DNA of 64,000 nt from Hippea jasoniae (GTDB lineage Bacteria > Campylobacterota_A > Desulfurellia > Desulfurellales > Hippeaceae). The notes under the pieces were generated by a model. That model was not told the origin of the DNA, ran no database searches, and saw only the letters and a list, made by a program, of their open reading frames with translations. The position numbers were made by a program, and so were the translations under genes. Below, one piece after another: positions 55,821-64,000 of this stretch; position 1 is the first letter of the stretch, and each line of letters starts with the position of its first letter. The stretch spans positions 1 through 64,000 of the forward strand of contig NZ_JQLX01000016.1 of the NCBI RefSeq assembly GCF_000744435.1. The letters are read 5' to 3'.

Positions 55821-57070
55821 TCTTTTTCTCTCCTTATTACAGCCCCAAGGTTTGAAAGTTTTTCCTCAAGCTTTTCATATCCTCTATCGAGATGGTAAAT
55901 CCTTAAGACCTCTGTTTTGCCCTCTGCTGCCAATCCCGCAATAACAAGGCTTGCCGATGCCCTCAAATCGGTGGCCATCACAGTAGCCCCAACAAATCTA
56001 TCAACACCGTTTACAACAGCCTCATTGCCTGAGATTACGATATTAGCACCAAGCCTGTTGAGCTCTGCTGCATGCATAAAGCGGTTTTCAAATATAGTCT
56101 CCTTAATAATGCTGCTACCATCCGCCAACGACAATACCGCCATAAATTGAGCCTGCATATCTGTTGGAAAGCCTGGATAAACAGCCGTGCTGATTATTGT
56201 AGGTTTTATTGTTTTGCCCCCAACAACTGCCACATCCTTATCGATAATTTCAATCTTTCCACCAATCTCCTTAAACTTATCAACTATGGCATCCATTGCA
56301 TAAATCGGCATACCTTTGATGGTTACCTCAGATGATGTAGCTAAAGCAGCAACCATCAAAGTGCCAGCCTCAATTCTATCGTTCATTACGGTATATTCAA
56401 CACCGCTAAGCTTATCTACCCCATCTATTCTAATGATTGAGTCACCTATACCATCTATCTTTGCACCCATCATAATCAGCATTTTAGCAAGGTCAACAAC
56501 CTCTGGCTCTTTGGCTGCATTTTTCATGACCGTTTCTCCATCTGCTAAAGTTGCCGCCATCATAAGATTCTCTGTGCCTGTAACAGATGGAATATCAAAG
56601 TAGATACTACCGCCTTTGAGTTTTTTTGCTGTAGAAACAATATAGCCGTTTTCGATTTTTACATCCGCAGATAGAGCCCTAAGGCCATCTATATGAAAGT
56701 TTACAGGCCTTACACCGATGGCGCATCCCCCAGGCAGGGAAACCTCAGCATTATGCAGTCTTGCCATCAAAGGACCAAGGACAAGAATGGAGGCTCTCAT
56801 TGTTTTTACAAGCTCATACGGCGCTTTATTTGAGTCTAAATTGGAGCAGTTTATCACAATAGTTTTATCTTCCCTTTTACATCTACACCCAAGTTCAACA
56901 AGCAGCTTGCACATCGTGGCAATATCTTTAAGGTCTGGCACATTGTGCAAAATAACATCTTCTGTTGTTAGAATTGCTGCAGCCATCATGGGCAGAGAGG
57001 CGTTTTTTGAGCCGCTAACGGTAACCTCTCCTTTTAGTGAATTTGGTCCTTCTATAACGAATTTATCCAT
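55817..57070 (-). CDS. murA: UDP-N-acetylglucosamine 1-carboxyvinyltransferase
   Basis: 417 residues. First committed step of peptidoglycan synthesis. VSGSKNASLPMM holds the conserved Lys-Asn. SLPGGCAIGVRPVNFHIDGL contains the active-site Cys (fosfomycin target). Length is standard. It overlaps the CoA-binding gene by eight bases. Confidence 0.98.
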   Translation of the reverse strand: MDKFVIEGPNSLKGEVTVSGSKNASLPMMAAAILTTEDVILHNVPDLKDIATMCKLLVELGCRCKREDKTIVINCSNLDSNKAPYELVKTMRASILVLGPLMARLHNAEVSLPGGCAIGVRPVNFHIDGLRALSADVKIENGYIVSTAKKLKGGSIYFDIPSVTGTENLMMAATLADGETVMKNAAKEPEVVDLAKMLIMMGAKIDGIGDSIIRIDGVDKLSGVEYTVMNDRIEAGTLMVAALATSSEVTIKGMPIYAMDAIVDKFKEIGGKIEIIDKDVAVVGGKTIKPTIISTAVYPGFPTDMQAQFMAVLSLADGSSIIKETIFENRFMHAAELNRLGANIVISGNEAVVNGVDRFVGATVMATDLRASASLVIAGLAAEGKTEVLRIYHLDRGYEKLEEKLSNLGAVIRREKE

Positions 57071-57536
57071 TGAGCCTATCTTTATATCGAATAAGAGCTT
57101 TTTTTAAGCAGTAATCCATAATAACAATCAAGCCAGCTTCTGATGCTATTTTGTAAGCTTCTTCGGATACCACACCCTCCTGTAGCCACAACGCCTTTGC
57201 GCCAATTTTAACTGCTTTTTTTGCTATTTCTTCGGCATATTCGCTTCTTCTGAAAACATCCACAACATCAACGGGCTGATCTATCTTTTCTAAATCTGCA
57301 TAGCATTTCAGACCAAATATCTCTTTAACAGCAGGTCTAACGGGGATTATGTTATAACCGTTCTGGAGCAAAAATTTTGCAACATCATAGCTGGGTCTGT
57401 TGGGTTTTGGGCTTAAACCCACCACAGCTATGTTTTTCATCTTTAAAATTTCTATAATAGCTTTCTCCTGCCCTTTAGTAGGATTGCCAAAATCCACCCT
57501 GCATGTTGCAATATTCATAATCTCCATATCAACCAC
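57063..57536 (-). CDS. CoA-binding domain protein (YccU-like)
   Basis: 157 residues of Rossmann type. IAVVGLSPKPNRPSYDVAKF, GYNIIPVRPAVKEIFGLKCY, DVVDVFRRSEYAEEI and ALWLQEGVVSEEAYKIA match the small CoA-binding family. Exact function is unknown. It overlaps fliY by eight bases. Confidence 0.9.
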   Translation of the reverse strand: MVDMEIMNIATCRVDFGNPTKGQEKAIIEILKMKNIAVVGLSPKPNRPSYDVAKFLLQNGYNIIPVRPAVKEIFGLKCYADLEKIDQPVDVVDVFRRSEYAEEIAKKAVKIGAKALWLQEGVVSEEAYKIASEAGLIVIMDYCLKKALIRYKDRLNG

Positions 57537-58500
57537 CCAATGATTTTATTCTTTGCTCTTTTGTCTGAATTTTTGTTATTTTGACACCAAATTTTCCACC
57601 AACCACAACAACCACACCCTGGGCTACAACCTTGCCATTTACAAGTATATCCATCGGCTCCTCTATATTTTTATCAAGCTCAATAATAGAACCATCCTTT
57701 AGATCAAGGATATCCTTTATCAGCATCTGCTTTTCCCCGATGCGTATCTTGACCTCAAGGTCTATATCCATTATTAGGTCTAAATTTTTGGCAGAAACAG
57801 AAACCTCTGCTGGTGCAGGAGTTTCTTTGGGCTGCTCTACAACTGTTGCTTCCTCTACATCACTAAAGGGCACCTCTTGAGGCTCTTCTTCTTGTGTTTC
57901 CTCTTTTTTAAAAATATCATCCATCAAAGACTTATCAGCGCAGATCTCAATTGTTCCATCCTCTATATTTGGCAGGGCTATATCGTATTGAGCACAATAG
58001 TAGTTATCCTGGCTAAATTCACCAACCTCAAGTGATGCATCCTTAACAGCAAACTCCAAAACCACGGGAATCTGTTCTTTTACAACGGTTGATAGATTGC
58101 CAAAAACCTGAGAGAAAAGCTCCTTGAGAGCATCTAAATCCTCATCGGTTAACTCATCTTTTGCCTCACCCGGCCCCATAAGCATCAGATCCGAAAGAAT
58201 TGAGGCAAATCGCTTATCAATCAAAGCTACAAGCAAAACACTTTTATCTTCACTGGATAGTTCTATATTTACAGAAATCTTATTCTCAGTAGCTATATCG
58301 TCTTTATTAGAAAGTTTTAAGTCGATAAACTTGGATACAACCTCAAGCGAAAAGGCGGTTTTTAAAACCTCCTCCAAAGAGGCATTCAATAAATCAAATA
58401 GCTTCTTGGCTGTTTCATTAACCTGATTATCTGCATTATCAGACTCGTCTGTGCCACCAAACAGCTGATCAATCTCATCCTGAGAAAGCTCATCAGCCAT
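57529..58500 (-). CDS. fliY: Flagellar motor switch protein FliY/FliN
   Basis: 323 residues. N-terminal LSQDEIDQLFGG resembles the CheY-P-binding peptide of FliM/FliY. The middle is CheC-like in size, followed by an acidic linker. The C-terminal 75 residues are a FliN/SpoA domain (DIDLEVKIRIGEKQMLIKDI, GSIIELDKN, VNGKVVAQGVVVVVGGKFGV). It forms the C-ring with FliM and controls rotation. Pairing with fliM and cheB shows a flagellated, chemotactic cell, although the rest of the machinery is outside this window. Confidence 0.9.
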   Translation of the reverse strand: MADELSQDEIDQLFGGTDESDNADNQVNETAKKLFDLLNASLEEVLKTAFSLEVVSKFIDLKLSNKDDIATENKISVNIELSSEDKSVLLVALIDKRFASILSDLMLMGPGEAKDELTDEDLDALKELFSQVFGNLSTVVKEQIPVVLEFAVKDASLEVGEFSQDNYYCAQYDIALPNIEDGTIEICADKSLMDDIFKKEETQEEEPQEVPFSDVEEATVVEQPKETPAPAEVSVSAKNLDLIMDIDLEVKIRIGEKQMLIKDILDLKDGSIIELDKNIEEPMDILVNGKVVAQGVVVVVGGKFGVKITKIQTKEQRIKSLGG

Positions 58501-58510
58501 AGCAAACCCC

Positions 58511-59494
58511 TTAAGTTAAAATTTTAAGAATCTTAACCGCCTTATTCTCTCCCTTTTTGCCAAGCATCACCTTAAATTTATCAACGCCGTTTAAATAGGC
58601 ATCAAGCTCATCTGTGGTTTTCTTATCCAAGATAAGTAAATCCCCTTCGGATAGCTCCAAAAAATCCACTACTTTCATAACGGTAGAGCCCAATCTAAAG
58701 TCAATATCAACAAGCACCTCTTTTAAAACCCTTGCGATATCTTCCGTTCTATCCTCTGAAGCTTTCTTTGAGCGAGCAAGTATATCATGTGTGCCGATTT
58801 TACTCAATACAGGCTCAAGTACAATAACAGGTAAACACCAATTGATAATTCCGCTTGCCTCACCAAGTTTAACCTCAAAAACAACCAAAACAACAATTTC
58901 TGAAGGTGCCACAATCTGCACGACATTGGGGCTTGACTCCTGAGAAACCACCTCAAATGAGATATCCATTATCGGCTCCCAGGCTACCCTCATCTCTTCC
59001 ATAGCTTGCTTTACAACATCAAGCAGGATGCTTTGCTCAATATCTGTAAACATACGGTTGAGATTGTTAGACTCACCCGTTCCACCAAGCAGTCTATCGA
59101 CAAGTGCGAAGCCTATATCTGGCTCTAAAGAAAAAACACCGTTTCCATCAAGCGGAGCAAGACTAATAACATTGAAACTAACATTATTTGATAAAGAAAG
59201 CACAAATTCCGCATAGGTCATCTGATCTACGCTGACCACCTCTATCTCAACAATGGAGCGCAAAAATGCAGACAGCTTACTGGAAAAATTCCGTGAAAAT
59301 TTATCATGGAGGTTTTTTATAGCCCTGATCTGCTCTTTTGATACCTTATCGGGCCGCTTGAAATCATAAAGGGAGATCTTTTTGGGCTCTACAATCTCTT
59401 CTACAGTTTCTTCGGGGGTCTCTTCAACAAGCTCATCTTTATCTAAATTGGTTAAAAGCGCATCTATCTCTTCCTGAGATAGGATTTCAGGCAT
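58511..59494 (-). CDS. fliM: Flagellar motor switch protein FliM
   Basis: 327 residues. ILSQEEIDALLTN is the conserved N-terminal CheY-P-binding motif. The CheC-like middle has EFVLSLSNNVSFNVISLAPL and ALVDRLLGGTGES. The C-terminal SpoA domain has DFRLGSTVMKVVDFLELSEG-type sequence. It starts two bases after cheB. Confidence 0.95.
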   Translation of the reverse strand: MPEILSQEEIDALLTNLDKDELVEETPEETVEEIVEPKKISLYDFKRPDKVSKEQIRAIKNLHDKFSRNFSSKLSAFLRSIVEIEVVSVDQMTYAEFVLSLSNNVSFNVISLAPLDGNGVFSLEPDIGFALVDRLLGGTGESNNLNRMFTDIEQSILLDVVKQAMEEMRVAWEPIMDISFEVVSQESSPNVVQIVAPSEIVVLVVFEVKLGEASGIINWCLPVIVLEPVLSKIGTHDILARSKKASEDRTEDIARVLKEVLVDIDFRLGSTVMKVVDFLELSEGDLLILDKKTTDELDAYLNGVDKFKVMLGKKGENKAVKILKILT

Positions 59495-59496
59495 CT

Positions 59497-60567
59497 TTAT
59501 CTACCCAATACAATTTTTGATATGGTTGATGCAATCTCATCCAGCGGCACAACAAAATCTGCAAGTCCTGTTTGAGTGGGTTTTCTTGGCATACCCCACA
59601 CAACACAGCTATCCTTATCCTGAGCTATTATAACTCCACCTTTTTGCTTTACAAGCTGCAACCCCTTAAAACCATCATCACCCATTCCCGTCATAATAAC
59701 ACATAATGCTTTATCGCCAAAGGTTTCTGCAACAGAGCTAAACATCACATCGGCATTGGGAGTATAAATTGTTTTGGGTTTATCTGAGACCTTAACAAGA
59801 TAACGTGAGCCGCTTTTTTGAGCTGTCATCTGCATGCCACCAGGTGCAAGATAGCCCTGATTTATTTTAAGCTCTTCACCATCCTCTGCCTCTTTAACCT
59901 TTATCTTTGAAACCTTACTCAAAGAGTTTGCAAACACACCGGTAAAGGTTTTAGGCATATGCTGAACAATCATTACAGGCACACCAAGCAAAGGCAGACC
60001 GCTAAAGACCTTCTCAAGCGCCACAGGTCCACCGGTTGATGCTGCAATTGCAACAACCTTAATGTTCATTTTTTCTAATTTTCTCTTCTGAGTAGGGGCT
60101 GGTTTTGCCTCTTCCTGAGCTTTTGCAGTTGTAACCTTACCCCTTAAAGCTCGCCCTTTAATACGAGAATCCTTAGCTGCAACAATTTTATCTATAAGAA
60201 GTTGCCTTGCCTCTTTTGCCGTAGTTTTAAATGAAAGCACATCCTGCTTGGATATATAATCAACGGCACCAAGCCGCAAAGCCTCCAATGTCTCCTTTGC
60301 TCCATCTTTTGTTAAACTACTAACCATTACAACAGGTGTAGGATGTTCTTTCATTATTATTTTTAAAGCCTCAAGGCCGTTGAGTCTGGGCATCTCTATG
60401 TCAAGTGTAACAACATCCGGATTTAGAGCCTTTACTTTCTCTATAGCCTCCTGACCGTCTTTCGCTGTATCGATAACCTCTATTTTCCCAGATTCTTCTA
60501 AAATACGTGTCAAATATTTTCTTGATATAAGTGAGTCATCTACAACCAAAACCTTTATCTTTTCCAT
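59497..60567 (-). CDS. cheB: Chemotaxis response regulator protein-glutamate methylesterase
   Basis: 356 residues. The N-terminal receiver domain has VVDDSLISRKYL and the phosphorylated Asp in VVTLDIEMPRLNGLEAL. The C-terminal methylesterase has the serine in AIAASTGGPVAL, the His in VQHMPKTFTG and the Asp of TGMGDDGFKG. It demethylates chemoreceptors for adaptation. First gene of a 13-gene run. GGGGGT precedes the ATG. Confidence 0.97.
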   Translation of the reverse strand: MEKIKVLVVDDSLISRKYLTRILEESGKIEVIDTAKDGQEAIEKVKALNPDVVTLDIEMPRLNGLEALKIIMKEHPTPVVMVSSLTKDGAKETLEALRLGAVDYISKQDVLSFKTTAKEARQLLIDKIVAAKDSRIKGRALRGKVTTAKAQEEAKPAPTQKRKLEKMNIKVVAIAASTGGPVALEKVFSGLPLLGVPVMIVQHMPKTFTGVFANSLSKVSKIKVKEAEDGEELKINQGYLAPGGMQMTAQKSGSRYLVKVSDKPKTIYTPNADVMFSSVAETFGDKALCVIMTGMGDDGFKGLQLVKQKGGVIIAQDKDSCVVWGMPRKPTQTGLADFVVPLDEIASTISKIVLGR

Positions 60568-60595
60568 TGCTACCCCCTAAAAAACCAAAAAACTT

Positions 60596-60624
60596 TTGCT
60601 TTTTACTGTCTAAAATGATATAAG
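60596..60624 (+). promoter_or_regulatory. Possible promoter of acn
   Basis: TTGCTT (60596-60601), 17 bases, TATAAG (60619-60624), about 58 bases before the ATG. Both boxes are fair matches. The 114-base gap also serves the divergent cheB run, for which TTGCTT-N17-TATCAT on the minus strand is a weaker candidate. Confidence 0.5.
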
Positions 60625-60681
60625 TTTCACGGCTAAAAAGCAAACAAAATTTAAAATTTACTATTTAGTAGGAGGTTTACG

Positions 60682-62673
60682 ATGGGTCTAACCGTTGCAC
60701 AAAAGATTTTGAAAGAGCATCTTGTGGATGGTGATCTCTTCAGCGGTGATGAAATAGGCATCAAAATAGATCAAACCCTCACACAAGATGCTACAGGTAC
60801 GATGGCTGATCTGCAGTTTGAGCAGATGGGTGTGGACAGGGTTAAAACAGAGGTGTCGGTCAGCTACATCGATCACAAAACCATTCAGATGGGTTTTGAG
60901 GATGCTGATGACCACACCTACCTTCAGACATTTGCAAAAAAGTACGGACTCTATCTATCAAAAGCTGGAAACGGTATCTGCCATCAGGTTCACATCGAAA
61001 GGGTAGGAAGACCAGGTAAAACACTACTTGGTTCGGATTCCCACACACCAACCGGTGGCGGTATTGGTATGATCGCTATCGGTGCAGGCGGACTCGATGT
61101 AGCTGCAGCTATGGCTGGTATGCCATTTTATCTGCCAAGACCAAAGATTTTGGGTGTAAAGCTTACAGGCAAACTCAGACCGTGGGTTTCTGCAAAGGAT
61201 GTTATTTTAAAACTCCTTCAAATTCTTTCAACAAAAGGTAATGTTGGCTGGATCGTAGAGTATTTTGGAGATGGCGTAAAAACTCTGACAGTGCCAGAAA
61301 GAGGCACAATCACAAACATGGGGGCTGAGCTTGGCGTTACAACAAGCGTTTTCCCATCCGATGAACAGACAAAGAGATTCCTTGAGGCTCAGGGTAGAGG
61401 TGATCAGTGGATTCCACTTGAGGCAGACAGCGATGCCAATTACGACAGAGTTATTGAGATTAATCTAAGCGAACTTGAGCCGATGATTGCTCAACCTCAC
61501 AACCCTGACAATGTTGTAACTGTAAGGGAGATCGAGGGAACACCTGTTGATCAGGTTATGATCGGAAGCTGTACAAACTCATCCTACAAGGATGGTAAAA
61601 CAGTTGCTGAGATAGTAAAGGGAAGGGTTACAAATCCCAATGTCAGCTGCGGTTATGCACCGGGTTCAAAACAGGTTCTAAGGATGCTTGCTGATGAGGG
61701 TGAACTTTCCCATATTGTTGCAGCAGGATTTAGAATACTTGAGTCTGCATGCGGCTTCTGTATAGGCGCTGGTCAGGCTCCACGAAACAACGCTGTCTCT
61801 ATTAGAACAAACAACAGAAACTTCTACGGCAGAAGCGGCACGGTTACTGCTAAAATTTACCTCGTTTCACCAGAAACTGCAGCAGCATGTGCTTTAACAG
61901 GCGTTATCACAGACCCAAGAGATCTTGAAACAAAATTCGGCATCAAATATCCGCATGTGGATATTCCAGAAAAATTCACAATTGATGACAGCATGCTTCT
62001 TCCACCTGCAGATCCTCAGGAAGCTAAAACCATTCAACTCTACAAAGGTCCAAACATTGTTGATCCACCAAGCGGAGAGCCTCTACCAAAGGATATAATC
62101 GGCCAGATAACAGGAAAATTTGGCGACAAGATTACAACAGACGATATTATGCCTGCAGGTGATTTATTAAAATACAGATCCAATGTGCCAAAATACGCTG
62201 AATATGTTTTTGTAAAAAGGGATCCAACATTTGCCAAGAGATGTCTTGAAAATAAAAAGATGGGCATCCACAACATCATAGTGGGTGGCGACAACTACGG
62301 TCAGGGTTCATCAAGAGAGCATGCTGCTTTATGTCCAATGTATTTAGGTGTCAAAGTTGTTGTAGCAAAAGCCATTGAAAGAATCCACAGGGCAAACCTC
62401 ATTAACTTCGGTATAGTGCCTTTGATATTCAAGAACCCAGATGATTACGACAAAATCGACCAAAACGACAGAATCAAGATTCCAGATATAAGAAAAGCAC
62501 TAATAAACGATACAAAAGAGGTTCTGCTTATAGATGAAACAAAGAACATCTCAATACCGTTGACCTACAACTTAACAGAGCGCGAAAGAAAAACACTGCT
62601 TGCTGGCGGCAAGATGAGATTGGCAAAGGATTTCTCTGGCAAGAGTTTCAAAGAAATCAATTTTAGTGAATAA
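60682..62673 (+). CDS. acn: Aconitate hydratase (short single-chain type)
   Basis: 663 residues. It interconverts citrate and isocitrate in the TCA cycle. The [4Fe-4S] Cys ligands lie in GSCTNSSYKDG and SACGFCIGAGQ. GSDSHTPTGGGIGMIAIGAG is the substrate region. The swivel domain carries YGQGSSREHAAL with the catalytic Ser. It is shorter than AcnA/AcnB (about 850-900) and matches the short aconitase group found in several anaerobes. AGGAGG lies six bases before the ATG. It is probably co-transcribed with the DsrE-like gene. Confidence 0.96.
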   Translation: MGLTVAQKILKEHLVDGDLFSGDEIGIKIDQTLTQDATGTMADLQFEQMGVDRVKTEVSVSYIDHKTIQMGFEDADDHTYLQTFAKKYGLYLSKAGNGICHQVHIERVGRPGKTLLGSDSHTPTGGGIGMIAIGAGGLDVAAAMAGMPFYLPRPKILGVKLTGKLRPWVSAKDVILKLLQILSTKGNVGWIVEYFGDGVKTLTVPERGTITNMGAELGVTTSVFPSDEQTKRFLEAQGRGDQWIPLEADSDANYDRVIEINLSELEPMIAQPHNPDNVVTVREIEGTPVDQVMIGSCTNSSYKDGKTVAEIVKGRVTNPNVSCGYAPGSKQVLRMLADEGELSHIVAAGFRILESACGFCIGAGQAPRNNAVSIRTNNRNFYGRSGTVTAKIYLVSPETAAACALTGVITDPRDLETKFGIKYPHVDIPEKFTIDDSMLLPPADPQEAKTIQLYKGPNIVDPPSGEPLPKDIIGQITGKFGDKITTDDIMPAGDLLKYRSNVPKYAEYVFVKRDPTFAKRCLENKKMGIHNIIVGGDNYGQGSSREHAALCPMYLGVKVVVAKAIERIHRANLINFGIVPLIFKNPDDYDKIDQNDRIKIPDIRKALINDTKEVLLIDETKNISIPLTYNLTERERKTLLAGGKMRLAKDFSGKSFKEINFSE

Positions 62674-62689
62674 AAAGGAGGATATTGAA

Positions 62690-63040
62690 ATGAAAAAGAT
62701 CCTGTTTTATGTTGTAGAAAATCCGGATGAAACAATGAAGATGTATCATCTGTTTTTAAACATCAAGGATCTAAGGGGCAATGGATACGATGTAAAAGTG
62801 ATTTTAGAAGGCGATGCAACAAAGGTTCCACTAAAGATGGCAGATAGCTCTCACCCTTTAAATGAGCTTTACAAGGCTGCAAAACCTGCTATCACAGCTG
62901 TATGCAGGGGTTGTGCAATTGCTACAGGCAGCCTTGAAGCAGCAGAAAAGGAAGGCTTACCTATTATCGGTGACCTTGAAAATCATGTATCTGTAGTTAA
63001 ATATTTAGATGATGGGTATCAGTTGATCGTTGTAGGCTAA
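62690..63040 (+). CDS. DsrE/F-like family protein
   Basis: 116 residues with the small alpha/beta DsrE fold (KKILFYVVENPDETMKMYHL, YDVKVILEGDATKVPL, ITAVCRGCAIATGSLEAAEK). The Cys pair in CRGCA is in the loop that carries the persulfide-bearing Cys in sulphur-trafficking relatives. An upstream in-frame start at 62666 overlaps acn; ATG 62690, seven bases after AGGAGG, is chosen. The role may be sulphur relay; this is only inference. Confidence 0.8.
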   Translation: MKKILFYVVENPDETMKMYHLFLNIKDLRGNGYDVKVILEGDATKVPLKMADSSHPLNELYKAAKPAITAVCRGCAIATGSLEAAEKEGLPIIGDLENHVSVVKYLDDGYQLIVVG

Positions 63041-63057
63041 ATTTTAAGCAAAAAAAC

Positions 63058-63085
63058 AAAAAGCCGCCTTTTTAAAGGCGGCTTT
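63058..63085. terminator. Two-way terminator between acn-dsrE and the glutamate dehydrogenase gene
   Basis: AAAAAGCCGCC and GGCGGCTTTTT form a near-perfect palindrome with A-tracts before and T-tracts after. It works as a terminator on both strands for the convergent units. Confidence 0.9.
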
Positions 63086-63104
63086 TTTTATTGCCTTTTA
63101 ACTT

Positions 63105-64000
63105 TTATCCAATTATTCTTTGCAACTTATCATAAAGCAGCATTGCAGGATGAAGGTTTGTTGATTTAATACCCATTATCGTATTTAAATCCGTAATATA
63201 CTCATCGTAGAACTCTCTCTTGGAATTAATCATAGCCTTTATATCACGATTAAACTCCTTAATCAGCTTAATAACCATTGTTATCTTGGCAAGTGTATAG
63301 TTTCTCATAATAGAAAATTGAGCCATTCTATCCCATTCATTGGCAATATGTATAGAATTGATATAACTCATAAGCTTACCAAAGCCAAACTTCTCCTCAA
63401 CATCTGCTATAGCTTCTGTTGCTGTTTTTATATCCTTACCCAAAAGGCGAGCTATGTGATAAGCAGGTATAAATTTATCTACAAAATAGAGACGAGCGAT
63501 CCTCTTTGCTAGATCTTCATCTATAAGTTTTGATAGCCCTTCTGTTTTCTTCTGGTATTCAGCCGCATATAATCCATTTTCCACACAGCAGGCGTAGTAA
63601 TCCTCAAGCCACTTTTTAACCTCTTCCTCCTTTTTTGTGTCAAGCGATACGCTATCCCTAAACATATAGATCTCGTTAATCGTGAAATCGTTAATCATAT
63701 TAAACATATCCAACGAGATGCGATATATGTCCTGCTGAGGGATTTTATTCTCATACTCAAACAGCTCGTTTCTTAAATTCAGGATATCCAAAACATCGTA
63801 TGAGAAAATCATCGATTTCATAATATTTGGAAAATCCTGACCCGTAAGCATATGGATCTTTAAAAGACTTGTTGCACCGTTGTTGTTGATAATCAAATTC
63901 ACCATAAATGTAAACGCTATCTCGTTTCTCAATCTGTGTTTTACGATGTAGTCTGCATAATTCTTCCTAATAGTTGGAGGGAAATACATAACAGCATACT
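63105..64000 (-). CDS. Large NAD-specific glutamate dehydrogenase, C-terminal part (runs off right edge)
   Basis: The frame is open to the window end, so the ATG at 63989 is internal. The 298 visible residues fit the C-terminal helical domain of GDH-180/115-type enzymes: YFPPTIRKNYADYIVKHRLR, then EIAFTFMVNLIINNNGATSL, then the long helical tail (YDVLDILNLRNELFEYENKI). Such enzymes deaminate glutamate to 2-oxoglutarate with NAD. The catalytic domain lies outside the window, so the call rests on the C-terminal pattern alone. Confidence 0.72.
   Translation of the reverse strand, partial: YAVMYFPPTIRKNYADYIVKHRLRNEIAFTFMVNLIINNNGATSLLKIHMLTGQDFPNIMKSMIFSYDVLDILNLRNELFEYENKIPQQDIYRISLDMFNMINDFTINEIYMFRDSVSLDTKKEEEVKKWLEDYYACCVENGLYAAEYQKKTEGLSKLIDEDLAKRIARLYFVDKFIPAYHIARLLGKDIKTATEAIADVEEKFGFGKLMSYINSIHIANEWDRMAQFSIMRNYTLAKITMVIKLIKEFNRDIKAMINSKREFYDEYITDLNTIMGIKSTNLHPAMLLYDKLQRIIG

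Noticed and set aside
60568-60681. Flagellar sigma-28 or sigma-54 promoter for cheB-fliM-fliY
   Set aside because: No convincing TAAA-N15-GCCGATAA or GGCAC-N5-TTGC element was found in the gap.

Overview
The window reads as chromosome of an AT-rich, anaerobic, probably thermophilic bacterium with a respiratory, acid-oxidising lifestyle. The best guess is Desulfurellales (Hippea or Desulfurella type). That is an inference from gene content: complex I without nuoE/nuoF, an NfnAB/SudAB-type oxidoreductase pair, a tungsten-type aldehyde:ferredoxin oxidoreductase with its maturation genes, a single-chain aconitase, a TAXI-TRAP transporter, flagellar switch genes and type IV pilus PilT. No mobile element genes, tRNAs or CRISPR arrays were seen. 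The left edge holds the 5' half of a 16S rRNA gene transcribed leftward. The right edge cuts a large NAD-glutamate dehydrogenase-like gene.

Layout from left to right: 16S rRNA with its promoter (1-853); a GntR regulator and aminotransferase next to a TAXI-TRAP uptake system (905-6102); a Cache-PAS-GGDEF sensor, a DUF3108 protein, dnaE and a sugar epimerase (6124-13871); a hotdog thioesterase convergent with argJ; rplM-rpsI-argC-argJ (14405-17551); a diiron MBL-fold protein; a 0.97-kb gene-free stretch full of inverted repeats (18283-19250); an OmpA-family protein; the aldehyde oxidoreductase operon aor-moaD-thiF-radical SAM (20431-24352); and a rightward TPR lipoprotein plus SAM hydroxide adenosyltransferase.

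From 25880 to 60567 almost everything runs leftward in three very compact gene runs. (1) argD-pgpA-cinA-thpR-recA-pilT-recX-alaS-phasin-like-memo-comEC (36700 to 25880). (2) The 12-gene nuo operon (48869 to 36776), with its own promoter and terminator. (3) cheB-fliM-fliY-CoA-binding-murA-hisG-udg-periplasmic protein-aroB-TPR-lipoprotein-nfnA-nfnB (60567 to 48995), closed by a terminator. Most neighbours overlap by 1-25 bases, so translational coupling is the rule. Acn and a DsrE-like protein run rightward from 60682 and end at a two-way terminator.

Functional thread: amino or keto acids enter through the TRAP system and are handled by aminotransferases and glutamate dehydrogenase. The aldehyde oxidoreductase and the Nfn-type pair connect oxidation to ferredoxin and NAD(P)H. 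Complex I lacks the NADH-input subunits here, so it probably takes electrons from ferredoxin or another carrier. Good sigma-70-like promoters (TTGACA/T, 16-17 bases, TATAAT-like) precede most units, and several sit directly on the T-tract of the preceding terminator. At least two genes appear to be leaderless. The most unexplained sequence is the inverted-repeat cluster at 18283-19250.
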